Source of the DNA: Fragilaria radians
Taxonomy: Eukaryota > Bacillariophyta > Fragilariophyceae > Fragilariales > Fragilariaceae
Reading direction: 5' to 3'
DNA: 12,727 nucleotides
Assembly (NCBI GenBank): GCA_900642245.1
Contig: CAAAJI010000131.1
Span: 114,862-127,588, forward strand
The notes under the pieces are model-generated. The model was not told where the DNA came from. It searched no databases and saw only the letters and a program-made list of their open reading frames with translations. The translations under genes and the position numbers were made by a program. Positions 1 through 7,804 of the stretch are shown here, in pieces. The first letter of the stretch is position 1. Each line of letters opens with the position of its first letter.

Positions 1-395
1 AGCCAGGACGAGACGCTTTTTTCGATCTCTTCCCAGTGGCATGTAGCGTTACAACAGATACGCGCAGCGAGTCTTTACTAGTTATTGCCATATTACTGAA
101 GCATAGGACATCCGACTGAAAAACGAAGAACAAGAAAGAAAAGAAACTGATTGAGGATGATGGTCTACAGAGAGCCATCATGAAAAAAATAAATTGGAAT
201 TGTCTGAGCGTCACCGTCCGTAATCAGTGGCCACTTTTTTCTGATTGCCTCATGTGGGAATTAATTGCAAAAATGACTTCAAAAAATCAACAAATTAATG
301 TATGCTTTCACCCCATCTAGCTTTCTGCTTAACCAATGGCGTAGTATGGACTATATACAGGAATCCATCAGGTTGTACAACGTAGGTAAAGACCT
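1..395. other. No gene recognised
   Basis: I see no gene, RNA or repeat that I can support here. A 66-codon minus-strand open frame (295-495) runs into this stretch. It contains no motif I know and overlaps the longer minus frame described at 396-935, so I do not call it a gene. Confidence 0.4.
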
Positions 396-935
396 TTATA
401 CCACGTTTCCAAAAATTCCTCGCCACACCATAACTGAGTCCAAGGAAGATATGTAACATTTCAAACCGAGACCAAAACCAACTATCTCCAAGCAAAAAGG
501 AGGAAAATTTACAACCATACTGTTAGGTATTCCTGACTTACGAGACATGATCCTTAACGATTTACATCTTTCATTGCGTGGATACCAGATTTTTGAATTT
601 TCTGGGTAAAGGATGTCACAGCTATCTATGAAAAGGATCGAGTTTCTATTCTTGAGAAGCAATGATTGAGAGTCGTAAATTACATAATCAAGCATTAAAG
701 TCTAGACAATCGAAGTGCAAGGACTCCACACGTGCAAGGCAGTTTTGATGTATACAGTATCGAAGCGTATTTTAGTGGTATTTTGATCCTGTCTTACATA
801 TACAATCCCATCAATCATACCATGAGCGTCTAAGTCCCCAAATCCCAGTTTGATTTGTGGAGGACCAAACTCAAAGTAGAACTCCAGAGCCTAAGCACTT
901 TGCTTGATCCTGAAGATTATCACTCTGAAACACAT
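396..935 (-). pseudogene. Unrecognised minus-strand open frame with two TAG stops
   Basis: Reading the minus strand from an ATG at 935, one frame stays open to a stop at 396-398 except for two TAG codons (893-891 and 704-702). That gives 62 open codons and then 102 open codons in an AT-rich sequence where stops should be frequent. The text looks protein-like, for example FGPPQIKLGFGDLDAHGMID and IRFDTVYIKTALHVWSPC, but I recognise no family. It lies next to, and partly opposite, the upstream side of the plus-strand reverse-transcriptase remnant. It could be a decayed host gene, part of another mobile element, or a chance open frame. No promoter or splice sites were identified. Confidence 0.25.
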
Positions 936-1025
936 ATTTCTTAACTAGAACTAATCAGCAATAATGTCTTTTCTTAGCATTTACCAAATACAGCAATCAG
1001 CATTACTTCCAAACCATCTTTCAAC

Positions 1026-1886
1026 CAACTTAGTCGCAATGTGAAATACAAATTGAAGGTGACTCTCGACCTGTGCAATTCAAGAATGAACCCGACAATC
1101 CAGTGTTTGGAACGGGTCAGGGAAGCGGATATAGTCCAACCATATGAAAATTCATCCAAATATTTTACTCAAAGCAATGGAAAGTTAAGCAATCGACACT
1201 TGTTACTAAAGCCATAAAGCATCAGAAGTTGTAGTCAAGTCAACTGCCTTTGTTGACGACATGAACACACATCACACAAGTAAGCAAGAGTTGAGCCTAG
1301 ATATGGGGATGGTAAGTAATTCTAAACAATGGGACTTCATTCTTCAGAGCAGTGGAGAGACCTTGGTAACAGAGCCATTACAAAGATTGCTGGGATTTAC
1401 CCCAACCGAAGAGCCAGTGATAGCCGAAGAATATCAAGAAACAGCAGACGCACTTATGTTCAATTCCAAAGCTTGGAGCCCATAAATTGCTAGGTTACAT
1501 TATAACGTACTGGATTGAAAAAGAAAACAAATTTGTTAAAATGCTTCATAACTATCAAATGACAAGCTCGCAGGTTGAAGTCCTTTCTTAAAATATCTAT
1601 ATCCCAAGGTTTATCATGCCATTTCCGTACGCTAAGATGGAATCCATGAACAAAGTTGCATCAAAGTGACTCACATTATTCCTCAAAAATCGGATATGCA
1701 TTGACAACGTCTCGTATCATGGTTTATGGCCCTGTGAAGCGGGGTGGCTTGGGATGGCACAAACTAGAAATTGAGACAGGGATTATCCAACTGGAACGTC
1801 TCGTATATGGACTTAATGAAGGTAACCAATTAGGTCAACTCACTCAATTAACATCCAGTATTGAAGGATGGCCAAGTTTCTTATGA
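1026..1886 (+). pseudogene. Decayed reverse-transcriptase gene of a retroelement
   Basis: Fragments of one reverse transcriptase follow each other in the right order but in changing frames. At 1026-1085 is a NVKYKLKV..DL segment. At 1109-1138 is GTGQGSGYSP, followed by ATA and a TGA (1145-1147) where the family has a conserved Trp. At 1249-1260 is FVDD, the catalytic Asp pair, and KQWDFILQSSGETL follows. At about 1590-1655 is a YLYPKVYHAISVR segment. At 1722-1781 is VYGPVKRGGLGWHKLEIETG, then a Q-rich helix up to a TGA at 1884-1886. As I remember it, this motif chain belongs to a large RT-protein family abundant in diatom genomes; that is family knowledge, not seen here. At least three frameshifts and one nonsense codon mean it is not functional. 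Both ends are uncertain: the plus-strand reading may run a little past 1886 (DNPSSLAMYPPP in another frame). Confidence 0.65.
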
Positions 1887-2010
1887 TAATCCATCAAGTC
1901 TTGCAATGTATCCGCCTCCCATGAGTTCGCATTCTGTTCCTGCTTCCTATTTTGTTCCCATCAGATGTCCCTTGCCAATCTTTATGAATTCATTGAGTCA
2001 GATTTCAGTT

Positions 2011-2469
2011 TTATCTTTTGAAACTATTCTCTCCTTCTGACTTAATTTTCGCACCACTTTTCATTGCACAAGTCACACTAAAGAGTTTCACTTTCAGCTC
2101 TGGAACAACTTTAACATCCTGGAGGAAACATTTTGTTCCATTCTTTTTAACTTTGAGTTCTATATCACCACGCTTATCAGGGTTCAGGCTCCTCCCATCT
2201 CCCGGAATCACCTTTTGATGGATACATTTTACATTTAAAAGTCCCCTTGAGCTCCCTATCATGTGACAGCTTGCACCAGTGTCGCAAATCCAATGGTTTA
2301 AGTTTTCTTCTTCTGCGCTTACATTTGCTCTTTCTTTCTTCCTGTTTTTGTAGTTGAACGGACGATTGTATTTCTTTAGAATGGGGATACTGCACAAGTA
2401 GCATTTGTTGTTTTTCTTCTTTCCCATTACTTCCGTTTTACTTTTATTTCTTGTTGGTCTTTCATCCAA
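2011..2469 (-). pseudogene. Ty1/copia gag-pol remnant A: second zinc knuckle and aspartic protease
   Basis: This minus-strand frame of about 152 codons continues copia remnant A after a frameshift. A degenerate second zinc-knuckle-like stretch (KCYLCSIPILKKYN) has only the first Cys pair. It is followed by a retropepsin domain: HWICDTGASCHM with the catalytic DTGAS at 2283-2269, a GDGR turn, and the PELKVKLFSV segment that closes copia protease domains. The protein would cleave the gag-pol polyprotein inside virus-like particles. The frame stops with TAA at 2013-2011 just after the protease, and no convincing integrase or RT follows on this strand. There is no ATG at the start: the open frame begins at a TTG created by the frameshift, so this is a fragment, not a gene of its own. 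Confidence 0.75.
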
Positions 2470-3065
2470 AACCCTTGTATCCTAGCTCTCCACATGCGTA
2501 CCACTGTTTCTTGTACGTCGTTTTGAATCCATTTTTTGCGACTAGAGCCGTATTTGACTTAACTTTCTTCTCTTGATCTTCAAATCTGGAAACCTTGTTC
2601 CTCAACCTCTCCTTCATCTTCTTGAGATCCAGTTCACCATTCTCAAGCTCTATTTCCATGATTTTGATGATGTTTTCATATTCTTTAGGAAGATTATGAA
2701 GAATATGAACCCTCTTCATTAATGATCTTATGACCCATCCCTTTCAATTTCCGCTTGATACTCTCTAATATCATCAGCCATTAGTCAGGATCTTTATTCA
2801 ACTCATTGAGCTTGCATTGCATGAACTCATTGTTGAGTTTAATTACGTTCATCTTGGTCCTGGGCTCACATTTCTCGATCAAATTAGACTAGAGAAGTGC
2901 AGCATCACCGTCTGGGAATCTTTCACTCTTCCTATTCTCTATGATCCCAAAAGAAGGATCAGATTTGCAACGGATTAGCGACTCAGAATGAGCCAAATCA
3001 TTAAGGGACTCGATCTCTTGATTATTTGAGCCATCTTTCTTCACTATGGTTGATATAAAAACCAT
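2462..3065 (-). pseudogene. Ty1/copia gag remnant A (UBN2-type)
   Basis: From an ATG at 3065 the minus strand encodes a copia gag core of the UBN2 type. It shows a DLAHSE..RCKSD stretch, FPDGDAALL, then EKCEPRTKMN, then NKDPD and LESIKRKLKGMG. After a frameshift near 2720 comes VHILHNLPKEYENIIKIMEI and a charged helical stretch. It ends in a broken CCHC knuckle (WYACGELGYKGFG) in which the first Cys is Trp, the His is Tyr and the last Cys is missing. In-frame TAG (2891-2889) and TAA (2783-2781) confirm decay. The normal role is packaging element RNA into particles. Downstream on the same strand is the protease frame. No long terminal repeats were found on either side. Confidence 0.75.
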
Positions 3066-3087
3066 TTACGTACAATATAATGGGTAA

Positions 3088-3264
3088 AACCAGATATTAC
3101 AGAGCGATTCAGAAATACATTTGAAAGATATTCCCAAGAGAACATTGTTTGTTGCCATGTACCGAGATGCTCCCCGAACCGAAATTGAAGCGTTTGATAC
3201 TGAACTTTGGCAACAAGTCAGAAAGAGATACACTCACAATCCCTTATTATGTGAGGGACGTTGA
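3088..3264 (+). CDS. Short unrecognised open frame, protein-like
   Basis: This 58-codon open frame lies just after an in-frame TAA (3085-3087) and ends at TGA 3262-3264. Its composition looks like real protein: LKDIPKRTLFVAMYRDAPRT, then EIEAFDTELWQQVRKRY. I do not recognise it. The only ATG is internal (in FVAMYRD), so it is more likely an exon or a gene fragment than a complete gene. It sits between the copia gag remnant and the tRNA gene. It could be a piece of another mobile element or of a displaced host gene; chance is not excluded. Confidence 0.25.
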   Translation, partial: NQILQSDSEIHLKDIPKRTLFVAMYRDAPRTEIEAFDTELWQQVRKRYTHNPLLCEGR

Positions 3265-3600
3265 CCCCAGGGACTAAGGTCATTGTGAATTCAGGTTATA
3301 AAAAATTAAGTTGGAGAACCTATTACTTTAGAATAACACCTAAAATACTTTATAAAAGTTAGAGGGAAGTTGACCTAGTGATTAGCACTTACATTCAAGA
3401 CTAGACCTTATGCAGCAGTCTAATAAATTCTGATTAAAGCATCAAATCAAAAGCTTAGTCAATTGATTTGGGATTTTTTTTGTATTTGATTCTGTAATCA
3501 ACAATGACCAACATTTCCATTGAGCCAAAGTGAAACTGTATCCAAAATGTATGGCAAAATTTGTCAGGGTAAAAACCTTGTCACAGGCATTTCGAAGCGA
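3265..3600. other. Intergenic, nothing recognised
   Basis: An AT-rich stretch with no open frame, RNA gene or repeat that I can support. It lies between the short open frame on the left and the 3' side of the minus-strand tRNA gene on the right. Confidence 0.5.
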
Positions 3601-3603
3601 AAC

Positions 3604-3608
3604 AAAAA
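3604..3608 (-). terminator. RNA polymerase III terminator of tRNA-Ala
   Basis: A run of five A on the plus strand reads TTTTT on the minus strand, starting 9 nt after the tRNA 3' end. This is a standard Pol III stop signal, and it supports transcription of the tRNA from its own internal promoter. Confidence 0.7.
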
Positions 3609-3616
3609 CCATGTCG

Positions 3617-3689
3617 TGGAGAAACAGGGAATCGAACCCGGGACCTCGTGCATGCTAAGCACGCGCTCTACCAACTGAGCTATTTCCCC
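3617..3689 (-). tRNA. tRNA-Ala (anticodon AGC)
   Basis: The minus strand folds into a full 73-nt cloverleaf including the discriminator A. The acceptor stem is GGGGAAA with TTTCTCC (one G-U pair). The D arm is GCTC/GAGC with an AGTTGGTA loop. The anticodon stem is CGTGC/GCACG with loop TTAGCAT, giving anticodon AGC for Ala. The variable loop is AGGTC and the T loop is TTCGATT. The T stem CCGGG/CCCTG has one mismatch at its second pair. The A box (TAGCTCAGTTGG) and B box (GGTTCGATTCC) are both present, no intron is seen, and CCA is not encoded, as usual in eukaryotes. It is divergent from the zinc transporter, about 180 bp away. Confidence 0.93.
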
Positions 3690-3800
3690 TTGCTCTAACA
3701 AACCAACGCAACATTATAAAAATACATTTTTGGTTATGGATTTATGGACCTTTATTTGTACGGTTAGGATCCTTTTCAATCATGATTAGAGATTAAGGTA

Positions 3801-3956
3801 ATGGTAACTTTTGGGTTTCGAAAAGGCTCAACAGGCTATTTCATTTACTTTTTCACATCAAGCATTTCATGTCATTTCAAGATGAAGATTCCGCTCAAAG
3901 AGCGGATGTTCTACGTCGCCTCTATTTTGCTAGTTGCCTTTGTTTCACCTTCCTGA
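3801..3956 (+). promoter_or_regulatory. Possible upstream overlapping ORF of the zinc transporter
   Basis: An ATG at 3801 opens a 51-codon frame that runs through the start of the transporter gene in another frame and stops inside it (TGA 3954-3956). Its start context (ggtaATGG) is better than that of the transporter ATG (ttcATGt). If the mRNA starts upstream of 3801, this frame would reduce translation of the main gene. If transcription starts between 3804 and 3868 it has no role. The transcript start is unknown. Confidence 0.25.
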
Positions 3957-5347
3957 TTGTGGAACTGTTTGGTGGATATTTCTCCAGATCTCTAGCTATT
4001 TTATCCGACGCTGCACACCTTTTCTCAGATCTTGCAAGCTTTGCCATCGCGATTATAGCATCTCATCTAGCTTCTCTTCCAACAACGGATCAGCATACTT
4101 TTGGATTGAAGAGATCCGAATCACTTGCTGCTCTATTTTCCATGTTAAGTTTGGCGATTGTGTCAATCGGACTTGCTTTTGAAGCCATCAGACGACTTTA
4201 CATTAATGAAACACCTGTCGACGGTAAGCTAATGAGTGGCGTTGCTACAATTGGTGTATTTGTCAATGTTGTTTTAGCTGCAGTATTGGGAGTAGAAAAC
4301 CATGTACATATGCCAGGACATGATCACGATCATGATCATGCTCATGACTCCGACAAACATGACCACGAGGTCGATCACCATCATGACAGCAACGCTAATC
4401 ACTCTCACCATCATGATCATGAACGCATTGACATAAAAAATCATGAACATGCCCATGGGAATCACCACCACGACCATGATGATATCTCTAAGGAGTCTGA
4501 TGACGACAATCATAGTCATAATCACGATCATCATTCTGTTGGATCTCATGACCATCATAGTCACGATCATCACTCAGATGGGTCTCATAGTGATGATGAT
4601 CATGGACACGGACATGATCATACTCATATTCCCCACTTAGAAGAATCTGGCAGTGATGATCATCACAGTCACAGTCGGCATTCTTCTGATAGGTCTCATT
4701 TCAGCGATCACGAACATGATCACCATCATGGAGGGAAAGGAATGGACTGCGTTGCATCGGAGACCACCAAGTTACTAAGCGGCGGATTTCAAAATGATGA
4801 TGGCGCTGAACATATAGATGAGGTTCCCACTGGAAAGGTTCAACGCAATGTGAATCTACATGCTGCATATCTTCATGTCTTGAGTGATCTTGCACAGTCT
4901 GTGGCAGTTCTTATAGCTGGAATCATCATTTGGTTTCGTCCAGAGTGGCGAATCGTAGACCCCATTTGTACCCTTCTCTTTTGCGCCCTTGTTTTCTATT
5001 CAACATTGAGCGTCATTCGAAACTCTGTAGCAGTTCTATTGGAAGAAGTCCCACCAAACATTAATTGGCAAAAAATGTTTGACGAGATTCAAAATGTGAA
5101 GGGTGTACAGAATGTTCATGATCTACATATTTGGTCTATATCACAAAGTATTCCATCACTCAGTGTACATTGCAGTACCGATCGTGATCCACAACAAGTT
5201 CTGCGCGAGATTTACAAAGCAGTCAAGCGACAAGGCGTCACGCATGCCACGATTCAAATTCAAACGACTGTCGGAGAGTGCATTACATGCCAAGGCCTTG
5301 GATGTGATCAAGCAAGACTGTTGTCATCGGAGTCTATATGTGTTTGA
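3869..5347 (+). CDS. CDF-family (SLC30/ZnT-like) zinc transporter with long His-rich loop
   Basis: This 492-residue protein has no intron. It is a cation diffusion facilitator that most likely moves Zn2+ out of the cytosol, into vesicles or across the plasma membrane, in exchange for protons. The two signature metal sites are present: H50-x3-D54 in TM2 (SDAAHLFSD) and H336-x3-D340 in TM5 (HVLSDLAQS), the ZnT-type HD-HD pattern that favours zinc. TM segments lie near residues 17-36, 42-66, 85-105, 121-142, 328-355 and 363-385. The TM4-TM5 loop (about 145-287) holds roughly 52 His plus many Asp and Ser, far longer than in most relatives. The cytoplasmic C-terminal domain follows (VQNVHDLHIWS) and ends with a CITCQGLGC cluster like the Cys pair at the tail of ZnT2/3/8. 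The ATG at 3869 is the first in frame after a TAA at 3794. Subcellular site is not decided by the sequence. Confidence 0.95.
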   Translation: MSFQDEDSAQRADVLRRLYFASCLCFTFLIVELFGGYFSRSLAILSDAAHLFSDLASFAIAIIASHLASLPTTDQHTFGLKRSESLAALFSMLSLAIVSIGLAFEAIRRLYINETPVDGKLMSGVATIGVFVNVVLAAVLGVENHVHMPGHDHDHDHAHDSDKHDHEVDHHHDSNANHSHHHDHERIDIKNHEHAHGNHHHDHDDISKESDDDNHSHNHDHHSVGSHDHHSHDHHSDGSHSDDDHGHGHDHTHIPHLEESGSDDHHSHSRHSSDRSHFSDHEHDHHHGGKGMDCVASETTKLLSGGFQNDDGAEHIDEVPTGKVQRNVNLHAAYLHVLSDLAQSVAVLIAGIIIWFRPEWRIVDPICTLLFCALVFYSTLSVIRNSVAVLLEEVPPNINWQKMFDEIQNVKGVQNVHDLHIWSISQSIPSLSVHCSTDRDPQQVLREIYKAVKRQGVTHATIQIQTTVGECITCQGLGCDQARLLSSESICV

Positions 5348-5379
5348 TAACTATTTTCTCAAAATTTATTATTAAAATA
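5348..5379. promoter_or_regulatory. Shared convergent 3' region with candidate poly(A) signals
   Basis: Only 32 bp separate the zinc transporter stop from the fluoride exporter stop. On the minus strand AATAAA occurs at 5370-5365, about 10 nt after the exporter stop. On the plus strand ATTAAA occurs at 5371-5376. Any normal-length 3' UTR of one gene must run into the coding strand of the other, so the mRNAs are probably complementary at their ends. Use of these signals is inferred. Confidence 0.4.
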
Positions 5380-7004
5380 TTAGATTTCGATAAGCTGACG
5401 AATTATGCAGAAAATGATTATTCCAATGATGTAGGACGGCAACAGAGTTAGGATGATGTAGATATATCCTTTATCCTGAGTTTCAGCTTTCGAAGTCATG
5501 CCTTGTATCTCAGCAACGAAAGTTGATACTGTTGTTAATGATCCAGCAAATCCCACCTTGACTGACCGCAGAGTTCCAACAATCCAAAACCCCCCTCCAG
5601 GAGAAATGTATTCAATTGCAATTGCCGTGATGGATACCATGGAACCAATAATATTTGCAGCCCAAGTTCCAATAGGGAACCAAGACCAATCAGCCTTAAG
5701 GGATCCATTCCAACTGCTACCTAGCTTCCATCTAAGCAATGCACCAGGAGGTGCCCAAAGAAGCGCAAACATAATAGTCTTGCTCGTCACTGAATAAGCA
5801 GTCGTTCCGTTATTGACGATTAGGTTAGTCACAAGAAATGCGTAAAGAATGATTACAAAAATTGCACCGAATGAAGATAACAGAAAAAAATTGTTGACAC
5901 CACGTTGGGGTGGAATGGATTGCCTCTGACCTGACCACACCATCAAAGAACGTAAGTCCCAACCTTTCGTCAGACAATAATCTTGATATTCCTTTTCTGT
6001 GGTGAGATCTCTTTCTATCAAGAATTGCCGTTCTATCATGTTTAGACATTCAAGATCTGGATGTCCAATCTTTCGGGCTTCATTTGTTGAAATCCTCCAT
6101 CTCTCCAAGTTCGCGAGATGATCCTGATTCATCTCATTTCCCAGGTTATCCAAGTTGAGATCTGCCAGAAATCTGCGTTCAAAGTCTGGCAAATCCATTG
6201 AGACATGCGTTCCTCTGTGAGCTGCAACACGGATCGCCAAGACTTCTTGCCAAAGCTCGGGATTTCGAGCTCTAAATATCCATTCAGCAACCTTCTTCCC
6301 GAACACAAAGGCACCCAATGCAGTCTCCATACCAATGAAGTATCCCAGTAATGCACTAACGATTTCAGTCGTTCGACTTGATCCCGTTCCGAGAGTCAAT
6401 ATGACCATAGCAGAGTTCCAGGAAGAAAACGTTGTCAAGGAACCGCAAAATCCCGTACGCATGGCAAGATGAATGACTTCCAATTCTTGAAACCATGAAT
6501 CTGGGCTTACCCAGGCAATCGGAAAGTTAAATGGCATCCCCAAGGATGACGTTGATTGCAACATTCCCATTATAAAGGATCCAAGAATATTGGCTGGGAG
6601 ATCGGCAAAAATTATCCCTCCTTCACTTTCTGCTGAACCGGAAGATGTAACACAGAGTGGTGAAGACGCTGCTAACCAACCAACGGTTCCAGGATTACGG
6701 CATTCTTCACCAAACACCTGCGCGATGATTATTCGTGCAAGGGTTCCTAAAATTGCAAAAATGGACATATACGCGATAGTCGCTATGAGCTTCGATTGTT
6801 CTAAAGATGCCGTGTTAGCTGAATGTTGCTGGTAGTTGATGTCTTGGTCAAAATTGAATCTAACGCACCTTCAACCTTTTCATTTCTCGTTTGCGGGTCA
6901 GCAGCCATCACCTGATGCTCCCGCTCGTACATAGTATAATCCATCCCGGCTTCTCGATCGTCTGCGTCGGGCATCCGAAAATGTTCCAATTTTAGAGTTA
7001 CCAT
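5380..7004 (-). CDS. FEX: Two-domain fluoride exporter (FEX/CrcB family), two exons
   Basis: The CDS is complement(5380..6818, 6869..7004), 524 residues. It should be a plasma-membrane fluoride channel, with two CrcB-type domains fused in one chain as in eukaryotic FEX proteins. Domain 1 shows GTLAR (70-74), PANILGS with N122, and GFCGSLTTFSSW (168-179). Domain 2 shows GALLRW (404-409), AANIIGS with N434, and GFAGSLTTVSTF (468-479). A charged cytosolic linker of about 120 residues joins them. The two aromatic boxes differ: F/W in domain 1 and V/F in domain 2, so the two pores are probably not equal. An ATG at 6768 also opens the second exon, but the sequence upstream of it stays in frame back to an acceptor site and completes TM1 (SKLIATIAYMSIFAILG), so I prefer the spliced start at 7004. 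The first exon encodes a hydrophilic N-terminal tail. The gene is convergent with the zinc transporter. Confidence 0.88.
6819..6868 (-). other. Intron in the fluoride exporter gene
   Basis: On the minus strand exon 1 ends GAAG at 6869 and the intron begins GTGCGT (6868). It ends ATTCAG at 6819, and exon 2 begins CTAAC. The length is 50 nt and the phase is 1: the split codon becomes GCT (Ala46). Without splicing both neighbouring frames hit stops (TAA at the end of the exon-1 frame, TGA upstream in the exon-2 frame). Choosing the nearer CAG acceptor would give a stop within five codons, so this acceptor is the one that works. Confidence 0.75.
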
Positions 7005-7009
7005 ACCAT
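6998..7009 (-). promoter_or_regulatory. Minimal uORF overlapping the fluoride exporter start
   Basis: On the minus strand an ATG at 7009 reads ATG GTA TGG TAA, a three-codon ORF whose second and third codons overlap the main ATG (7004-7002). Ribosomes starting at the first ATG would end 4 nt after the main start, so leaky scanning or short backward reinitiation would set translation of the exporter. Both ATGs have a purine at -3 and G at +4. Whether 7009 lies within the mRNA is not known. Confidence 0.3.
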
Positions 7010-7804
7010 TACACTTCGATTGTCACTGTGAAAAGAGGTTAAAAACAACCATAAATCGAAATTGTGGTGAGTTCGGAAAGCAATAACTTTAGAGAGAAAG
7101 GCACATGCTTCCTCCAAACTCAACGGATATCCTTTATAACTTAAAACCATTCATAAATGTGTAAATACTTGTGACGAATGAATTTTTCGGAGTGGGAAAA
7201 TTGGTTTGTCAATAGGGTACGCGTTTCATCAATGGGGGTCCACTTAGCATTCAGAGCTGAGTGATGTGTATTAATTATATTTCATAGTTAAAGCCACAGC
7301 GTGTTGTTAAAAGATATGGAAAAAAGCTACGGCTCAATGCGATAAAATGGGAAATTTTACCATGGGAATACCAAACTGAGGATAGCACTTAAGGCAACAA
7401 TCTAGACATTCAAACCGTGATCTTGCTGCGCTGAATTTGAGAGTTCTTGATTATAACCGGGTAATACTCTCAAATGCCTAAGGTAATGGAAATGATAAAA
7501 CGTACGAAGCACAATCTCTGAAGTAAAATATTATGATGATGCAAATTATTTCGGGAAGGCTCCATCCCTTTACTTAGAGGAAAAAGAGTTGCTTTTCATA
7601 ATTCCCTAAAATGGGATAAAGCTTTCATCTGTGTCTGTTCAACATAAAACAAATTTATTGTAATTTTGGTATGGTAAAAGTACATAATTTCCAATAGTTT
7701 TTTGCCTTTTGTTGGTTTGAAAGCCATTCAAATTTGACCTTATTTGATGTGAGTCTAGTTAAATGACTAGAAGCTCACTTCTCCAACATCACAAACTGCA
7801 ATAT
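7010..7804. other. Intergenic region upstream of the fluoride exporter; no gene recognised
   Basis: This stretch should contain the promoter and 5' UTR of the fluoride exporter at its left end, but I can point to no specific element. The rest is AT-rich, broken by stops in all frames, and shows no RNA gene. It may include further decayed sequence downstream of the gypsy reverse-transcriptase scrap, but I could not recognise RNase H or integrase motifs. Confidence 0.45.

Noticed and set aside
160..183. Short inverted repeat tgatgg...ccatca
   Set aside because: The arms are only 6 bp and chance occurrence is likely.
2018..2218. Plus-strand 66-codon frame opposite the copia protease
   Set aside because: The minus strand carries DTGAS and other protease motifs; the plus frame is its complement and has no motif of its own.
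4274..4640. Open frames on both strands across the His-rich loop (Met/Ile/Val-rich translations)
   Set aside because: They are low-complexity shadows of the repeated CATGATCAC-type codons in the zinc transporter.
5498..6835. Plus-strand and other minus-strand frames across the fluoride exporter
   Set aside because: They overlap the conserved FEX coding frame throughout and show no family motif; they are shadows.
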